Source: Planctomycetaceae bacterium
GTDB lineage: Bacteria > Planctomycetota > Phycisphaerae > Phycisphaerales > UBA1924
Assembly (NCBI GenBank): GCA_021294835.1
Contig: JAJTDF010000019.1
Span: 1-41,960 of the forward strand
Length of the DNA stretch: 41,960 nt
Direction of reading: 5' to 3'
Shown here: piece by piece, positions 8,767 to 17,090 of the stretch
Layout of the letters: the number at the start of each line of letters is the position of its first letter
Position numbering within the stretch: the first letter of the stretch is position 1
The notes under the pieces: model-generated
The model's database searches: none
Told to the model about the DNA's origin: nothing
The model's input: the letters and a program-made list of their open reading frames with translations, nothing else
Position numbers and translations under genes: made by a program

Positions 8767-9639
8767 ATGCCCCCCAGCAACGCACCGACATCACACCCGA
8801 TTACCCTGGTCACCGGGGCCGGTTCAGGCATCGGTCGTGCGACGGCAGTGGCGTTGGCCCGGGCGGGGCACGGCGTGGTGCTGGTGGTCCGCAAGCCAGC
8901 CCCGGCCCAGGCGACAGCCGATCTGTGCGTAGCGGCGGCCCCCGCCGGCACCCCCCCACCGCTGCTGCTCACCGGTGCGGTGGCCGATGTAGCGATCCCC
9001 GACGCCAACCGCGACATGGTGGAGGCGACAGTCGCCCACTTCGGGCGGCTGAACCACCTGGTGGCCAACGCGGCGGTGGCCTCGGTGGCCGACATCGCCG
9101 GCACGCCGCCGGCGGTCTTCCGCGAGACGCTGCACACCAACACGCTGGGCCCGGCCTGCCTGATGCACTACGCCTGGCCGCACCTGGCCGCCGGAGCGAC
9201 GGTGGCCCGCCCGGCCCACATCGTGCTGGTGGGGTCGTTGGCGGTGTACGACCCCTTCCCCGGGTTCTTCGCCTATGCGGCAAGCAAGGCGGCGTTGTCG
9301 CTGATGGCGGTCACAGCGGCCGCCGAGGGCCAGGCGGCGAACATCCGCGCCTGCTGTCTGGCCCCGGGCGCCGTGGAAACGCCGATGCTGCGGTCGGCGT
9401 TTGACCATGCGGTGGTGCCGCCGGAGGTGACGCTGACGCCTGAGGCGGTGGCCGAGGCGATCGTGGAGGTGATCGCGAACCGGCACCCGGAATACAACGG
9501 TCGAACCGTGCCCGTGCTCTCGGCGGCGGCGCGAGAGGGGTGGCTGGAGGGCTTCCGGCAGAGCCGGCCCTCGGCGTGGATGGGTATGACAGCCCACGGC
9601 GAGGGCCGGGCGACCGATCAGCCGAACAAGAGCACGTAA
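8767..9639 (+). CDS. Short-chain dehydrogenase/reductase (SDR)
   Basis: The 290-residue product is a classical SDR, a cytoplasmic NAD(P)-dependent oxidoreductase. Near the N-terminus is the Rossmann TGxxxGxG motif (TGAGSGIG), followed by NAAVA (the NNAG-equivalent), and a catalytic Ser in VLVGSLAVYD with YxxxK in YAASK. The last 60 residues form an unusual tail with RHPEYNGRTVPVL. The substrate cannot be told. ATG 8767 is used; an in-frame ATG at 8740 would add nine residues. The 3' end overlaps the small minus-strand ORF at 9618-9722. Confidence 0.85.
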   Translation: MPPSNAPTSHPITLVTGAGSGIGRATAVALARAGHGVVLVVRKPAPAQATADLCVAAAPAGTPPPLLLTGAVADVAIPDANRDMVEATVAHFGRLNHLVANAAVASVADIAGTPPAVFRETLHTNTLGPACLMHYAWPHLAAGATVARPAHIVLVGSLAVYDPFPGFFAYAASKAALSLMAVTAAAEGQAANIRACCLAPGAVETPMLRSAFDHAVVPPEVTLTPEAVAEAIVEVIANRHPEYNGRTVPVLSAAAREGWLEGFRQSRPSAWMGMTAHGEGRATDQPNKST

Positions 9640-9722
9640 CCGACGGCGATCACGCCCATGGCAGCAAGGATCAGCAGGGTGATGCTCAGGGCGGTGGCAA
9701 GCTTGGCTTTCTTCTCAACCAT
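9618..9722 (-). CDS. 34-residue single-span membrane protein
   Basis: A short ORF starting MVEKKAKLATALSIT carries a Lys-rich N-terminus and then a continuous hydrophobic stretch to the C-terminal LLFG, enough for one membrane helix with the N-terminus inside. GGAG lies 7 nt before ATG 9722; an in-frame ATG at 9734 would add four residues but has no such site. It begins 38 nt after the thiG stop on the same strand, so it is probably the last gene of thiS-thiG. Its 3' end overlaps the convergent SDR gene by 22 bp. Function is unknown. Confidence 0.5.
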   Translation of the reverse strand: MVEKKAKLATALSITLLILAAMGVIAVGYVLLFG

Positions 9723-9760
9723 GGCAAGCTCCATTGAGAGTGCGCCGCCCGGCGGACGGC

Positions 9761-10636
9761 TCACTCGCCGGGCACGTAACTGATGGTTCCCTCCCAGGGC
9801 GAACTGGCGGAGGCGTAGAGCCGCTTGGGGATGCGGCCGGCGAGGTAGCTGTCGCGACCGGCCTGGGTGGCCGCCCGCATCGCGTGGGCCATGCGAACCG
9901 GGTCCTTGGCGTGGGCGATGGCGGTGTTCAGCAGCACGCCGTCGGCGCCGATCTCCATGGCAACCGCCACGTCACTGGCCGAGCCGACACCCGCGTCGAC
10001 GATCACCGGATACGCCGGGTCCTTCTCTTTGAGCAGTTCAAGGCACAGCAGGATGTTGTTGCGGTTGAGCACGCCCTGGCCCGAGCCGATGGGCGAGCCG
10101 GCGGGCATCACGCTGCGGGCGCCCGCCTCCTTGATGCGGACGGCGGCGATCGGATCGTCGCTGGAATACGCCAGCACCTCAAAGCCGTCCTTGACCAGTT
10201 CGCGCGTGGCCTCCACCGTGCCCATCGGGTCCGGCAGCAGGGTCTTGCGGTCGCCCAGCACCTCCAGCTTCACCCAACTGGCCCCCGGGTTGCCCAGTTG
10301 TTCAAGCAGCTCGCGGCCCAGCCGGGCCACGCGAACGGCATCAGCAGCGGTGAAGCAGCCGGCGGTGTTGGGCAGAATGGTGTACCGCTTGAGGTCCATC
10401 GCCTCCAGCAGGCTCTGGCCCTTGTCGTTGTACAGCCGCTCGCGGCGAACGGCGACGGTGACCACCTCGGCCCCGCTGGCATCCAGCGCATCGCGCATCT
10501 GCTGGAAGTCGGCGTACTTCCCGGTGCCCACCACCAGGCGGCTGGCGAATCGGCGGTCGCCGATGACCAGCCCGGTATCGGCCGCGGTGCCGGGGAGTTG
10601 AGCCTTCAGTCCGTTGCCGCCGCTGTTCACGCTCAT
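9761..10636 (-). CDS. thiG: Thiazole synthase ThiG
   Basis: The 291-residue product is ThiG, a TIM-barrel enzyme that forms the thiazole phosphate of thiamine from deoxyxylulose 5-phosphate, dehydroglycine and ThiS-thiocarboxylate. Visible family blocks are [36 protein letters not shown], the WVKLEVLGD segment with the Schiff-base lysine, [31 protein letters not shown] and GVLLNTAIA. The ATG overlaps the thiS stop by 4 nt (ATGA), so translation is coupled. About 15 extra N-terminal residues precede the domain. No other thiamine genes are in the window. Confidence 0.96.
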   Translation of the reverse strand: MSVNSGGNGLKAQLPGTAADTGLVIGDRRFASRLVVGTGKYADFQQMRDALDASGAEVVTVAVRRERLYNDKGQSLLEAMDLKRYTILPNTAGCFTAADAVRVARLGRELLEQLGNPGASWVKLEVLGDRKTLLPDPMGTVEATRELVKDGFEVLAYSSDDPIAAVRIKEAGARSVMPAGSPIGSGQGVLNRNNILLCLELLKEKDPAYPVIVDAGVGSASDVAVAMEIGADGVLLNTAIAHAKDPVRMAHAMRAATQAGRDSYLAGRIPKRLYASASSPWEGTISYVPGE

Positions 10637-10833
10637 CCTCCTCCGACCAGCGTCACCACTTCGATGCGGTCACCGTCCCGAACCGGGGTCTCGGCGTGGC
10701 GCCGCTTGGGAACAACCTGCCCGTTGACCTCAACGGCGCAGGGCTGGCCGGCGAGCCCGAGGCTCTCCAGCAGCGTCGCGACGGTCAGCCCGTCGGCAAC
10801 CGCCTGCTTCTCTCCGTTGAGCGTCACATCCAT
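10633..10833 (-). CDS. thiS: Sulfur carrier protein ThiS
   Basis: The 66-residue product is a ubiquitin-fold ThiS. It is adenylated and thiocarboxylated at its C-terminus and donates sulfur to ThiG. It has the family pattern VTLNGEKQ, a Leu-rich helix [25 protein letters not shown], and ends GGG, giving the required terminal di-glycine. It overlaps thiG by 4 nt. ATG 10833 is chosen because it starts the beta-grasp fold exactly; an in-frame extension to 11013 would encode only proline/arginine-rich sequence. There is no clear Shine-Dalgarno; a GGCACT-AC-AGTGCC inverted repeat (10837-10850) lies just upstream. Confidence 0.93.
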   Translation of the reverse strand: MDVTLNGEKQAVADGLTVATLLESLGLAGQPCAVEVNGQVVPKRRHAETPVRDGDRIEVVTLVGGG

Positions 10834-10880
10834 CAAGGCACTGTAGTGCCGGGGGAGCCGGGCTGCGGGTGAGCGGGCCC

Positions 10881-10916
10881 GGGGGGCCGGGGCCGGGGGG
10901 CGCCGGGGCTGGGGGG
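10881..10916 (+). other. G-quadruplex-type run before thiS
   Basis: Five runs of four to six G separated by 2-4 nt lie on the plus strand, so the thiS leader itself is the C-rich strand. It meets the pattern for a G-quadruplex or i-motif. No functional evidence. Confidence 0.4.
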
Positions 10917-10966
10917 CCGATCGGCGATCCCCAGCGGCCCTCAACCGGCGGCAATCCGCGGCCGAT

Positions 10967-11776
10967 TCAGCCCCCCGAGGCCGGCGTCCCGGCGTCGCCG
11001 GGCAGACTCGCACGCAGAGCCTTGACCGCCTCGGTCATCGCCGTGCCGTCGACTCGGATCAGGCCGTGCCTGGGGTAGTCCATGTCCACGGTGATCCACA
11101 GCGTCCCGGCGGCCAGCAGGGCGAAGGCTCCGGTGAGCACCCGCTGGGCATGACCGGCCAGCCCGCAGCCATACCCCAGTGTGCCCAGGCTGACCACAGT
11201 GAGCAGCCCCAAGACCGCCAGAACGATCGGATGCAGGTGCTGACGGGCGACCGCAGCCCGTTCAGAGTGCACGTCCATCACATCGTTGATCGGGGGAACA
11301 ACGGCCATGACCAGATCGGGGCGGGCCTTGGCGGCCCGGTCGGCCAGGAGCCACAACTCCGGGAGCATCTCACCGCTGGCCCGCTCGAGCTGGAAGTACT
11401 CGGCCAGCCCCCGGGACTCGAACAATTCAAGCCGCTTCTCGGCATAAGCGAGCAGTGCACGCCGGATGTCCTGCGCCGCCGGGTCGCCCAGCAGACCGGC
11501 CCGCAGCGCAGCGGTGCCGATGGCGTTGGCCTCTTTGACGATCACGTCCTGCCGGGTGGCGATGCGGCTCGAGGTGGCGCCAAAGCTGAAGGCCAGCAGC
11601 AGACCGAGCAGACCGAGGGTGGCCCCCAGCACCATGCCCAGTTGCGGAGCCACTTCCTCGACAGCGCGGGCCCGGGCGGCGGCCCGTACCCGGCGACCGA
11701 TCTGATACCCGATCTCCACGCTGCTCAGCGCGACCACGAGCATGAGCAGGGGCGAAAACCACTGTTCCAGAACCAC
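10967..11776 (-). CDS. DUF4239 (bestrophin-like) membrane protein
   Basis: The 269-residue product is predicted to be in the inner membrane, with segments near residues 10-26, 48-66 (VLGATLGLLGLLLAFSFG), 195-215 and 225-243. The central VKEANAIGTAALRAGLL and the Arg/Tyr-rich helix RRALLAYAEKRL match the DUF4239 pattern, distantly related to bestrophin-type channels; no activity is established. GTG 11776 is chosen because AGGAG lies 6 nt upstream, whereas the longer frame start at 11824 has none. It precedes thiS by 133 bp on the same strand; a functional link is not implied. Confidence 0.75.
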   Translation of the reverse strand: MVLEQWFSPLLMLVVALSSVEIGYQIGRRVRAAARARAVEEVAPQLGMVLGATLGLLGLLLAFSFGATSSRIATRQDVIVKEANAIGTAALRAGLLGDPAAQDIRRALLAYAEKRLELFESRGLAEYFQLERASGEMLPELWLLADRAAKARPDLVMAVVPPINDVMDVHSERAAVARQHLHPIVLAVLGLLTVVSLGTLGYGCGLAGHAQRVLTGAFALLAAGTLWITVDMDYPRHGLIRVDGTAMTEAVKALRASLPGDAGTPASGG

Positions 11777-11910
11777 GTGACACTCCTGACGATGGGGCCC
11801 GGCTGGTGGGCTTGGCAGAGGCACGCCGCCGACCGGACGGTCTTGATCCGCCCCTTGTCCGACCGAACGGGCGCAGCAGGCGAGGCCGGTCCGCTCCCCG
11901 CTGTCCAGAA

Positions 11911-11916
11911 TATGCT
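11911..11916 (+). promoter_or_regulatory. -10 element TATGCT, leaderless-type
   Basis: TATGCT ends 6 nt before ATG 11923, so transcription would start at or next to the start codon. Confidence 0.45.
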
Positions 11917-11922
11917 GACGCC

Positions 11923-12402
11923 ATGAGCGTGGACACCCGGAAGGCGGAGCGGCGGACGTTGCAGTTTGCCAACCTCCAGGAGGCTCTGCAAGATGCCCGG
12001 CGCGTGGCAGCGGCCGATGCCCAGGGTCGGCTCCGCCGGACCGGCAACTGGACGGCCGGCCAGGCCCTCAACCACCTGGCCAGTTGGATCAACTTCGGCT
12101 ATGACGGCTACCCGGCGACACCGCCGTGGTTCATTCGGCTGCTTGGGCCGCTGTTGCGCAGCCGCGTGCTCAAAGGGCCGGTGATGCTGGGCATGCGCAT
12201 GCCGGGCGTGAACGAAGGCACCTTCGCCACCGAGGACATGCCCACCGAGAAGGCGCTGGCCAAGTACGAGCAAGCCGTGCAGCGGCTGACGACGGCTCCG
12301 CCCAGCACGCCCAATCCGGTGTTCGGTCGGATGACCCACCAGCAGTGGATGGACCTGCACACGCGGCACGCCGAGTGCCACCTGGGGTTCCTGCACCCGT
12401 AG
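11923..12402 (+). CDS. DUF1569 protein (DinB/YfiT-like fold)
   Basis: The 159-residue product matches DUF1569: an N-terminal helix FANLQEALQDARRV, the TGNWTAGQALNHLASWI segment with the first metal-type histidine, and a C-terminal GRMTHQQWMDLHTRHAECHLGF with further histidines. The family is a four-helix DinB-like bundle often annotated as metal-dependent thiol transferase-like; its substrate is unknown. It is a single gene, convergent with purC across 25 bp. There is no Shine-Dalgarno and the -10 sits directly before the ATG. Confidence 0.8.
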   Translation: MSVDTRKAERRTLQFANLQEALQDARRVAAADAQGRLRRTGNWTAGQALNHLASWINFGYDGYPATPPWFIRLLGPLLRSRVLKGPVMLGMRMPGVNEGTFATEDMPTEKALAKYEQAVQRLTTAPPSTPNPVFGRMTHQQWMDLHTRHAECHLGFLHP

Positions 12403-12427
12403 GCGGTGCGGCCACGGGCGTGCAGGT

Positions 12428-13411
12428 TCACCCGCAGAGCTTGGCCAAGGCCTCGCGATAGCGGGCCAGCGTGCCCTGAACGACCTCCGGCGGCAGCACC
12501 GGGCCGGGATCGGTCTTGTCCCACTTGCCGGCGGCGACGAGGCTCTCCAGGTACTCGCGGAGGAACTGCTTGTCGTAACTGCGCTGCGGGCGGCCGGGCT
12601 GGTACTCGTCGGCCGGCCAGAATCGCGAGGAGTCGGGCGTGAGCGCCTCGTCAATGAGGATGGGCTGCTCGAACACGCGGCCCATGCGCTGCTCGGCGCC
12701 GTGCTCAAAGCCGAACTCGAACTTGGTGTCGGCGATGATGATCCCCCGCTCCTGCGCGTGCCTGGCGGCGGCCGTGTAGATCGCGATCGACGTGTCGCGG
12801 AGCACGCTCATGGTCTCGATGCCCACCGCATCGCAGGCCTGCTCAAACGAGATGTTCTCGTCATGGCCGGTCGCGGCCTTGGTGGCGGGCGTGAAGATCG
12901 GCTCAGGCAGACGGTCACACTGCTTGAGGCCCTTGGGCAGTTGCACCCCGCAGACCGAGCCGGTCGCCTGGTACTCCTTCCAGCCTGAGCCTTCCAGGTA
13001 CCCCCGGACGACGCACTCGATGGGGATCACCGAGCACTTGCGACCGATGGTGATGCGGCCGTTGAGCCAGCCCCGGGCGGTGTGGTTGGCGGGCAGCAGG
13101 TCAAAGGGGATGTCGTCGGTGCTGGTGGAGAGCACGTGGGTCTGGCAGAGACCCAGCCGGCCGATGAAGCCGAACCAGAAGGCCGACATGGCGGTGAGCA
13201 CCCGGCCCTTGCCCTCGATGGGCGTCGGCATGACCACGTCAAACGCGCTAATGCGATCCGACGCGACCAGCAGCAGCCGGGGGCCGTCGGCGGGCTTGCG
13301 GGGGTCGGGGGGCAGCTCGTAGACATCGCGGACCTTGCCGCGACGGACCAGAGGCAGCGGAAGCACCGGGGAGGCAGAGCCGGAGGGAGGCGTGGGGGCG
13401 GAGGCGGTCAT
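12428..13411 (-). CDS. purC: SAICAR synthetase PurC
   Basis: The 327-residue product is phosphoribosylaminoimidazole-succinocarboxamide synthase, which joins CAIR and aspartate with ATP in purine synthesis. Typical blocks are LVRRGKVRDVYEL (ATP loop), DRISAFDVVMPTPIEGKG, RGYLEGSGWKEYQ, KAATGHDENISFE, IIADTKFEFG and DEALTPDSSRFWPADEY. It is the longer form seen in eukaryotes and several bacterial phyla, with normal length for that type. ATG 13411 is preceded by TACCCT at 7 nt and no ribosome site. Confidence 0.96.
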   Translation of the reverse strand: MTASAPTPPSGSASPVLPLPLVRRGKVRDVYELPPDPRKPADGPRLLLVASDRISAFDVVMPTPIEGKGRVLTAMSAFWFGFIGRLGLCQTHVLSTSTDDIPFDLLPANHTARGWLNGRITIGRKCSVIPIECVVRGYLEGSGWKEYQATGSVCGVQLPKGLKQCDRLPEPIFTPATKAATGHDENISFEQACDAVGIETMSVLRDTSIAIYTAAARHAQERGIIIADTKFEFGFEHGAEQRMGRVFEQPILIDEALTPDSSRFWPADEYQPGRPQRSYDKQFLREYLESLVAAGKWDKTDPGPVLPPEVVQGTLARYREALAKLCG

Positions 13412-13418
13412 CGCGAGG

Positions 13419-13424
13419 AGGGTA
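13419..13424 (-). promoter_or_regulatory. -10 element TACCCT, leaderless-type
   Basis: TACCCT ends 7 nt before the purC ATG; TACCCTCCTCGCGATG differs by one base from the start of the gene at 8631. Confidence 0.5.
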
Positions 13425-13648
13425 AGTGGGCTGGTCCGAGGGCGGCAGCGGGCGACGGAGATGGCGGCCGGCCACCCGGCCAGCCCCCGTATTGCAGACC
13501 ACATCGGCGACCGGACGCGATGTGGTGGGCCGGTCCCGGGCCTGAGCCAGGCGAACGGCACGCCACCCGCCCGCAAGTCCGGCCGATGCGGCTGACGGAG
13601 GGCTCAAGCAGTCGCATCCTGTCCCGGACGCGGTCCGCCCGCTCACAC

Positions 13649-14557
13649 TCACTGCGCCTGGAAGCCCGGCGGCTTGACGGTCAGCGCCGAGCACCCCGCT
13701 TCGCGAACCACCCGCTCGGCGGTGGAACCCCACAGGAAGTCGCGGATGTTCCAGCGGGCACGGGTGCCCAGAACAACCAGATCGCACCCCTGCTGCTGCA
13801 CGAATTGCACCACACCCTTGCCGTGCCCGTCGTACTGCATGGCGTGGAAGGACGCTTTCAGGGCCGCCAGCTCGTGGGCCATCGGCTCGCAGAACAGCCG
13901 CAGGTCATGCTCCACCGCAGCACGGTAGCGGTCGGCCAGAGCCGAGCCGCGGAGCCGGGCCGCGTCGGCCCCGGCGATGCCCCGCCAAGGGTCGCTGAAC
14001 ACGTGCACAATGTGCAGCAGCGAGCCGTCCTGGGCCGCGATGCGAATGGCCTGCTCAAGGGCGACGCGGGACGCCTCGGCGAAGTCCACGCACGCCACCA
14101 CAGACCGGAACGATCCGACCTGCTGCTCGCGGACCACCAGCACCTTGCATGCCGCCCGCTGCACGCACGCCGCGGCGACCGAACCCACCCCTCGGCGGCT
14201 GTCAAAGTCGCTGTGCGCCCCGATCACCAGCAGGTCGTATCCGCCCCGGCTGACCCGATCCACCAGCTCACCACGGGGCACGCCAAGAGTGACATCGAAT
14301 GCCACTTTCTCCCCCAGCTCGCAAGCCGGCGGCCATTCGGCCCACCGGCAGCGTGCGGAATCCACAAGGAGGTCCACAGGATGGAACTCAATCGGCGTCA
14401 TCATGCCGCTGGGAAGGGCGTACACAGGAAGCGGAACGACATTCACTGCGGCAACACGGGCGTGAGTCCACGCGCCAATCCGCACAGCCTGACGGAGGGC
14501 GGCCTCAGAGCAGGGTGAAAAGTCCACGCCGACGAGGATGCTTCTGAGGCGATCCAT
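13649..14557 (-). CDS. Tandem universal stress protein
   Basis: The 302-residue product contains two UspA folds. Domain 1 (1-142) opens SILVGVDFSPCSEAAL and has LLVIGAHS; domain 2 (about 150-297) opens SVVACVDFAEASRVAL and has LVVLGTRARWNIRDFLWGST. The family binds ATP through a G-2x-G-9x-G(S/T) motif; domain 2 keeps most of it but has Ala at the second Gly, and domain 1 is more divergent, so ATP binding is uncertain. Tandem USPs accompany hypoxia and starvation responses. An inverted repeat with an ATCATGCA octamer lies 26-48 bp upstream and may control it. Confidence 0.92.
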   Translation of the reverse strand: MDRLRSILVGVDFSPCSEAALRQAVRIGAWTHARVAAVNVVPLPVYALPSGMMTPIEFHPVDLLVDSARCRWAEWPPACELGEKVAFDVTLGVPRGELVDRVSRGGYDLLVIGAHSDFDSRRGVGSVAAACVQRAACKVLVVREQQVGSFRSVVACVDFAEASRVALEQAIRIAAQDGSLLHIVHVFSDPWRGIAGADAARLRGSALADRYRAAVEHDLRLFCEPMAHELAALKASFHAMQYDGHGKGVVQFVQQQGCDLVVLGTRARWNIRDFLWGSTAERVVREAGCSALTVKPPGFQAQ

Positions 14558-14582
14558 GGAGGCTCTCCCGATGCCGACGGTT

Positions 14583-14605
14583 CATGATGCAACGGAAATC
14601 ATGCA
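14583..14605. promoter_or_regulatory. Inverted repeat upstream of USP
   Basis: CATGAT-N9-ATCATG, followed by CA. The octamer ATCATGCA recurs twice upstream of the CBS gene (22198-22205 and 22252-22259). Candidate shared operator. Confidence 0.35.
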
Positions 14606-14719
14606 CCGCACTGGCCGTACGGGCCGCGCCCGCCGGACCATTGCCGGCGGGCGTGAGCCGATACGACCATCCGGCGCAGACCGGATCGAACACAGCAACT
14701 CCGCCCGCCCCCGGGTACA

Positions 14720-15028
14720 TCAATCACGCCGCCTGAGCACCAGGCCGATCACGACACCGGCCGCCAATGCAGCTCCGAGCGAGGCCAACGGATGAGCAGC
14801 AACCTGATGCTCAACGGCCTGCACGGATTCGCGGCCCTTGGCGGCGATGAATCTGGTGCGATCGTTCAGACGCCCGCGGGCTTCAGCGGCCCCGCTGCGA
14901 GCGGTATGAACCGAGTCGCCCCACAGTTCGCTGAGGTCACGGCGCAGTCGCTGCATATCGGCCTTGACATGCTCGAGCTCCTGACGGAAGATGCTCGGGC
15001 TCTCCACGGTGGTCGCAGTAGCGTTCAT
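14720..15028 (-). CDS. DUF883 (ElaB/YqjD/CsbD-type) membrane protein
   Basis: The 102-residue product has a long amphipathic helical region (about residues 15-75, Arg/Glu/Ala-rich) and a C-terminal hydrophobic helix LASLGAALAAGVVIGLVL ending RRRD, the layout of DUF883 proteins such as ElaB and YqjD. In enterobacteria these are tail-anchored inner membrane proteins that bind ribosomes in stationary phase; the same role here is inference. GGAG precedes the ATG at 6 nt. It lies between a small membrane protein and the USP on the same strand. Confidence 0.75.
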   Translation of the reverse strand: MNATATTVESPSIFRQELEHVKADMQRLRRDLSELWGDSVHTARSGAAEARGRLNDRTRFIAAKGRESVQAVEHQVAAHPLASLGAALAAGVVIGLVLRRRD

Positions 15029-15113
15029 GGCATGCTCCTTTTCCCCGGCCCCGACGGCATATCACCCTTTCCGAACAGACGGCTCCACCATCCGAATTCC
15101 CTCAAGCCGGGTA

Positions 15114-15392
15114 TCAAGCACTTCGAGGGGTCGATGCGCCGGATGAAGGCACACCATTCCCGGGCGGCGCAGCCACTCCCACCGAGCGCCTCCAGCCGAA
15201 GTACACACACAGCGCAACCATCGCCGGCCAGAAGGCCATCGCTCCCCAGTTGATCTCCTGCGTGAACTCAAAGCCGCCAAGCTTCAGCGGAAGGTACTTG
15301 GCTCCGAACAGCCCAAGCCACCAGTGTCCGATGGTCTCGTGCGCCGTCACACCGGTCAGCACCTTCGCCACATCTCGTGCGCTCATGGCCAT
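15114..15392 (-). CDS. Small hypothetical membrane protein
   Basis: The 92-residue product starts at ATG 15392 with AGGAG 7 nt upstream. The first half (DVAKVLTGVTAHETIGHWWLG) is moderately hydrophobic, and residues about 50-66 (AMAFWPAMVALCVYFGW) form one clear membrane helix followed by a polar Gly/Ser/Pro tail. I do not recognise the family. It is upstream of the DUF883 gene by 85 nt and probably in the same unit, which points to a stress-linked membrane role. Confidence 0.55.
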   Translation of the reverse strand: MAMSARDVAKVLTGVTAHETIGHWWLGLFGAKYLPLKLGGFEFTQEINWGAMAFWPAMVALCVYFGWRRSVGVAAPPGNGVPSSGASTPRSA

Positions 15393-15783
15393 AGGTTGTC
15401 TCCTGTTCGGTCCGGCCCCGGGCATCCGACTCACCGACCTCAACCACCCGCACACCTCCCGCCTTGTTCAGCATGCCCTGATCCACCGCGGCAACCCATG
15501 AGGAAAGTTCCGCCATTGCGTTGACAGATTCGGGGCCGGCCGCTCAGTTCCTCCGGCGGCGGCCGCACCCAACGCATCCGCCACGATTTGATGAGCCCTG
15601 TCCGACGCCGGAGCACGGGTCGGTGATCCGCCTGGGTCGCCCGCGACCGATTGCCGGAGATTTCCGCCTGGGATCGGGGCACGCCGTGTTGAATGCTGTG
15701 AAGAGATGCACCTGCCCGCTCGCGGGGACGTTCGCCTCCGGCACAAAGGGCGTGTTTCAGTGCGTGTTCACGGAGCTGACGCC
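15393..15783. other. Intergenic region between divergent genes
   Basis: 391 bp between the divergent small membrane protein and the BON gene, so it should carry both promoters. A good -35 (TTGACA, 15521-15526, plus) is present but no good -10 follows at 17 nt. No convincing gene is seen. Confidence 0.45.
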
Positions 15784-16464
15784 ATGACCGTCACACCATC
15801 GACCAAGACCGACGGGCAGTTGCGTACCGATGTCCACAACGAACTCAAGTGGGATCCGAACGTCGATGAGAACGAGGTCGGCATTACGGTGGCTCGCGGC
15901 ATCGTGACTCTGACCGGTACAGTCAGCGCGTATCCGAAGAAGCTCGCCGCCATCGAGGCGGCGCATCGCGTGTACGGCGTTCTGGACGTGGTGGACGATC
16001 TGACGGTGCGGATTCCATCGGTGTGGGAACGGACCGATCACGATATCGCCGCCGCCGTGCGGCATGCCCTGCAATGGGATGTGCTGGTGCCCGATGACCG
16101 CATCACCTCAACAGTTTCGGGCGGCCATGTCACGCTGCAGGGCGCCGTGGACACGTGGACGCAGCGATGGAACGCCGAGAACGCCGTTCAACGCATCACC
16201 GGCGTCAAGGGAGTCATCAACCAGATCACCGTGCAGGCTTGCACCGCCGATCCGACCGCCATCAAGCGCCAGATCGAGGAGGCCGTCGCCAGACAGACCG
16301 AGCGGGAGATCAAGCGACTGGGCGTGGCGGTTCGCGACGGCGTGGTGACGCTGACCGGAACGCTTCGGTCCTGGGCGGAGAGGAACGCCGTTGAACGCGC
16401 GGCCACCTATGCGCCCGGCGTGCGGCGAGTGGATGATCGCACAACCGTCGACCCGTGTCAGTGA
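15784..16464 (+). CDS. Triple BON-domain protein
   Basis: The 226-residue product holds three BON repeats (about residues 9-76, 86-151 and 156-222), each with the helix then GxVTLxGxV strand: GIVTLTGTV, GHVTLQGAV, GVVTLTGTL, and the AxxxxGVxxV ending. BON domains occur in OsmY and in lipid- or envelope-binding proteins. No signal peptide is visible, so location is uncertain; the protein may be cytoplasmic, as with stress-cluster BON proteins of this size. GGAG lies 9 nt before the ATG. The Hsp20 gene follows after 70 bp. Confidence 0.88.
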   Translation: MTVTPSTKTDGQLRTDVHNELKWDPNVDENEVGITVARGIVTLTGTVSAYPKKLAAIEAAHRVYGVLDVVDDLTVRIPSVWERTDHDIAAAVRHALQWDVLVPDDRITSTVSGGHVTLQGAVDTWTQRWNAENAVQRITGVKGVINQITVQACTADPTAIKRQIEEAVARQTEREIKRLGVAVRDGVVTLTGTLRSWAERNAVERAATYAPGVRRVDDRTTVDPCQ

Positions 16465-16534
16465 CTGCGGAGCCCGCGGCCCTGAGCCGCCGTCGCAACC
16501 AATGACCGCTGACACCAAGAGACAAGGAGGCAAC

Positions 16535-17032
16535 ATGAACCTGAGCCTTTGGAAAAAGCGCGACCCGCTGGACAGCAGTCTGGCCCGTCTTCGTCAAGAA
16601 ATGGACCGAACATTCGACCGCTTCTTCTCTGACCCTTCAGGCATGGCTTGGGCTGATGCGTCCGGGCCGAGGTTTGAAGGCTGGCTTCCGCCCTTGGATA
16701 TCAGCCAGACCGACGCCGAGATCACGATTCGAGCGGAGGTTCCCGGAGTTGCCGTCAAGGATCTCGCCATCAGCGTTTCCGGAAACACGCTGACGATCGC
16801 CGGCCATAAGGCCGAGCACCGGGAGCAGAAGGAAGAGGATATCTTCAGATGCGAGCGACGTTTCGGCGAGTTCCGGCGCTCGGTCGAACTGCCGGAGACG
16901 GCCGACCCGGAGAAGATCACCGCAGAGTCCGACAACGGCGTGATCACCATCCGGATTCTCAGGAGGCCCGGCGCCAAGCCGCGACTGGTGGAGATCAAGC
17001 CCATCGGCAGAAAGGTGCCGGTGAACGGTTGA
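16535..17032 (+). CDS. Small heat-shock protein Hsp20
   Basis: The 165-residue product is an alpha-crystallin-type chaperone that holds unfolding proteins without ATP. The N-terminal arm contains RLRQEMDRTFDRFF; the crystallin domain starts WLPPLDISQTDAEITIRAEVPGV, with the signature GEFRRSVELPETADPEKITAESDNGVITI. The C-terminal tail carries the assembly-type VEIKPI motif. AAGGAGG precedes the ATG at 6 nt, one of the best ribosome sites in the window. It sits in the stress cluster behind the BON gene. Confidence 0.95.
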   Translation: MNLSLWKKRDPLDSSLARLRQEMDRTFDRFFSDPSGMAWADASGPRFEGWLPPLDISQTDAEITIRAEVPGVAVKDLAISVSGNTLTIAGHKAEHREQKEEDIFRCERRFGEFRRSVELPETADPEKITAESDNGVITIRILRRPGAKPRLVEIKPIGRKVPVNG

Positions 17033-17090
17033 CCCGGCAACCCGCGGGCGACAGGCACGATGATACCAACCCCTTGCACGGAGGCTGTCC

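Noticed and set aside
10834..11013. N-terminal extension of ThiS
   Set aside because: Pro/Arg-rich translation of a G-rich leader; the ThiS fold starts exactly at 10833.
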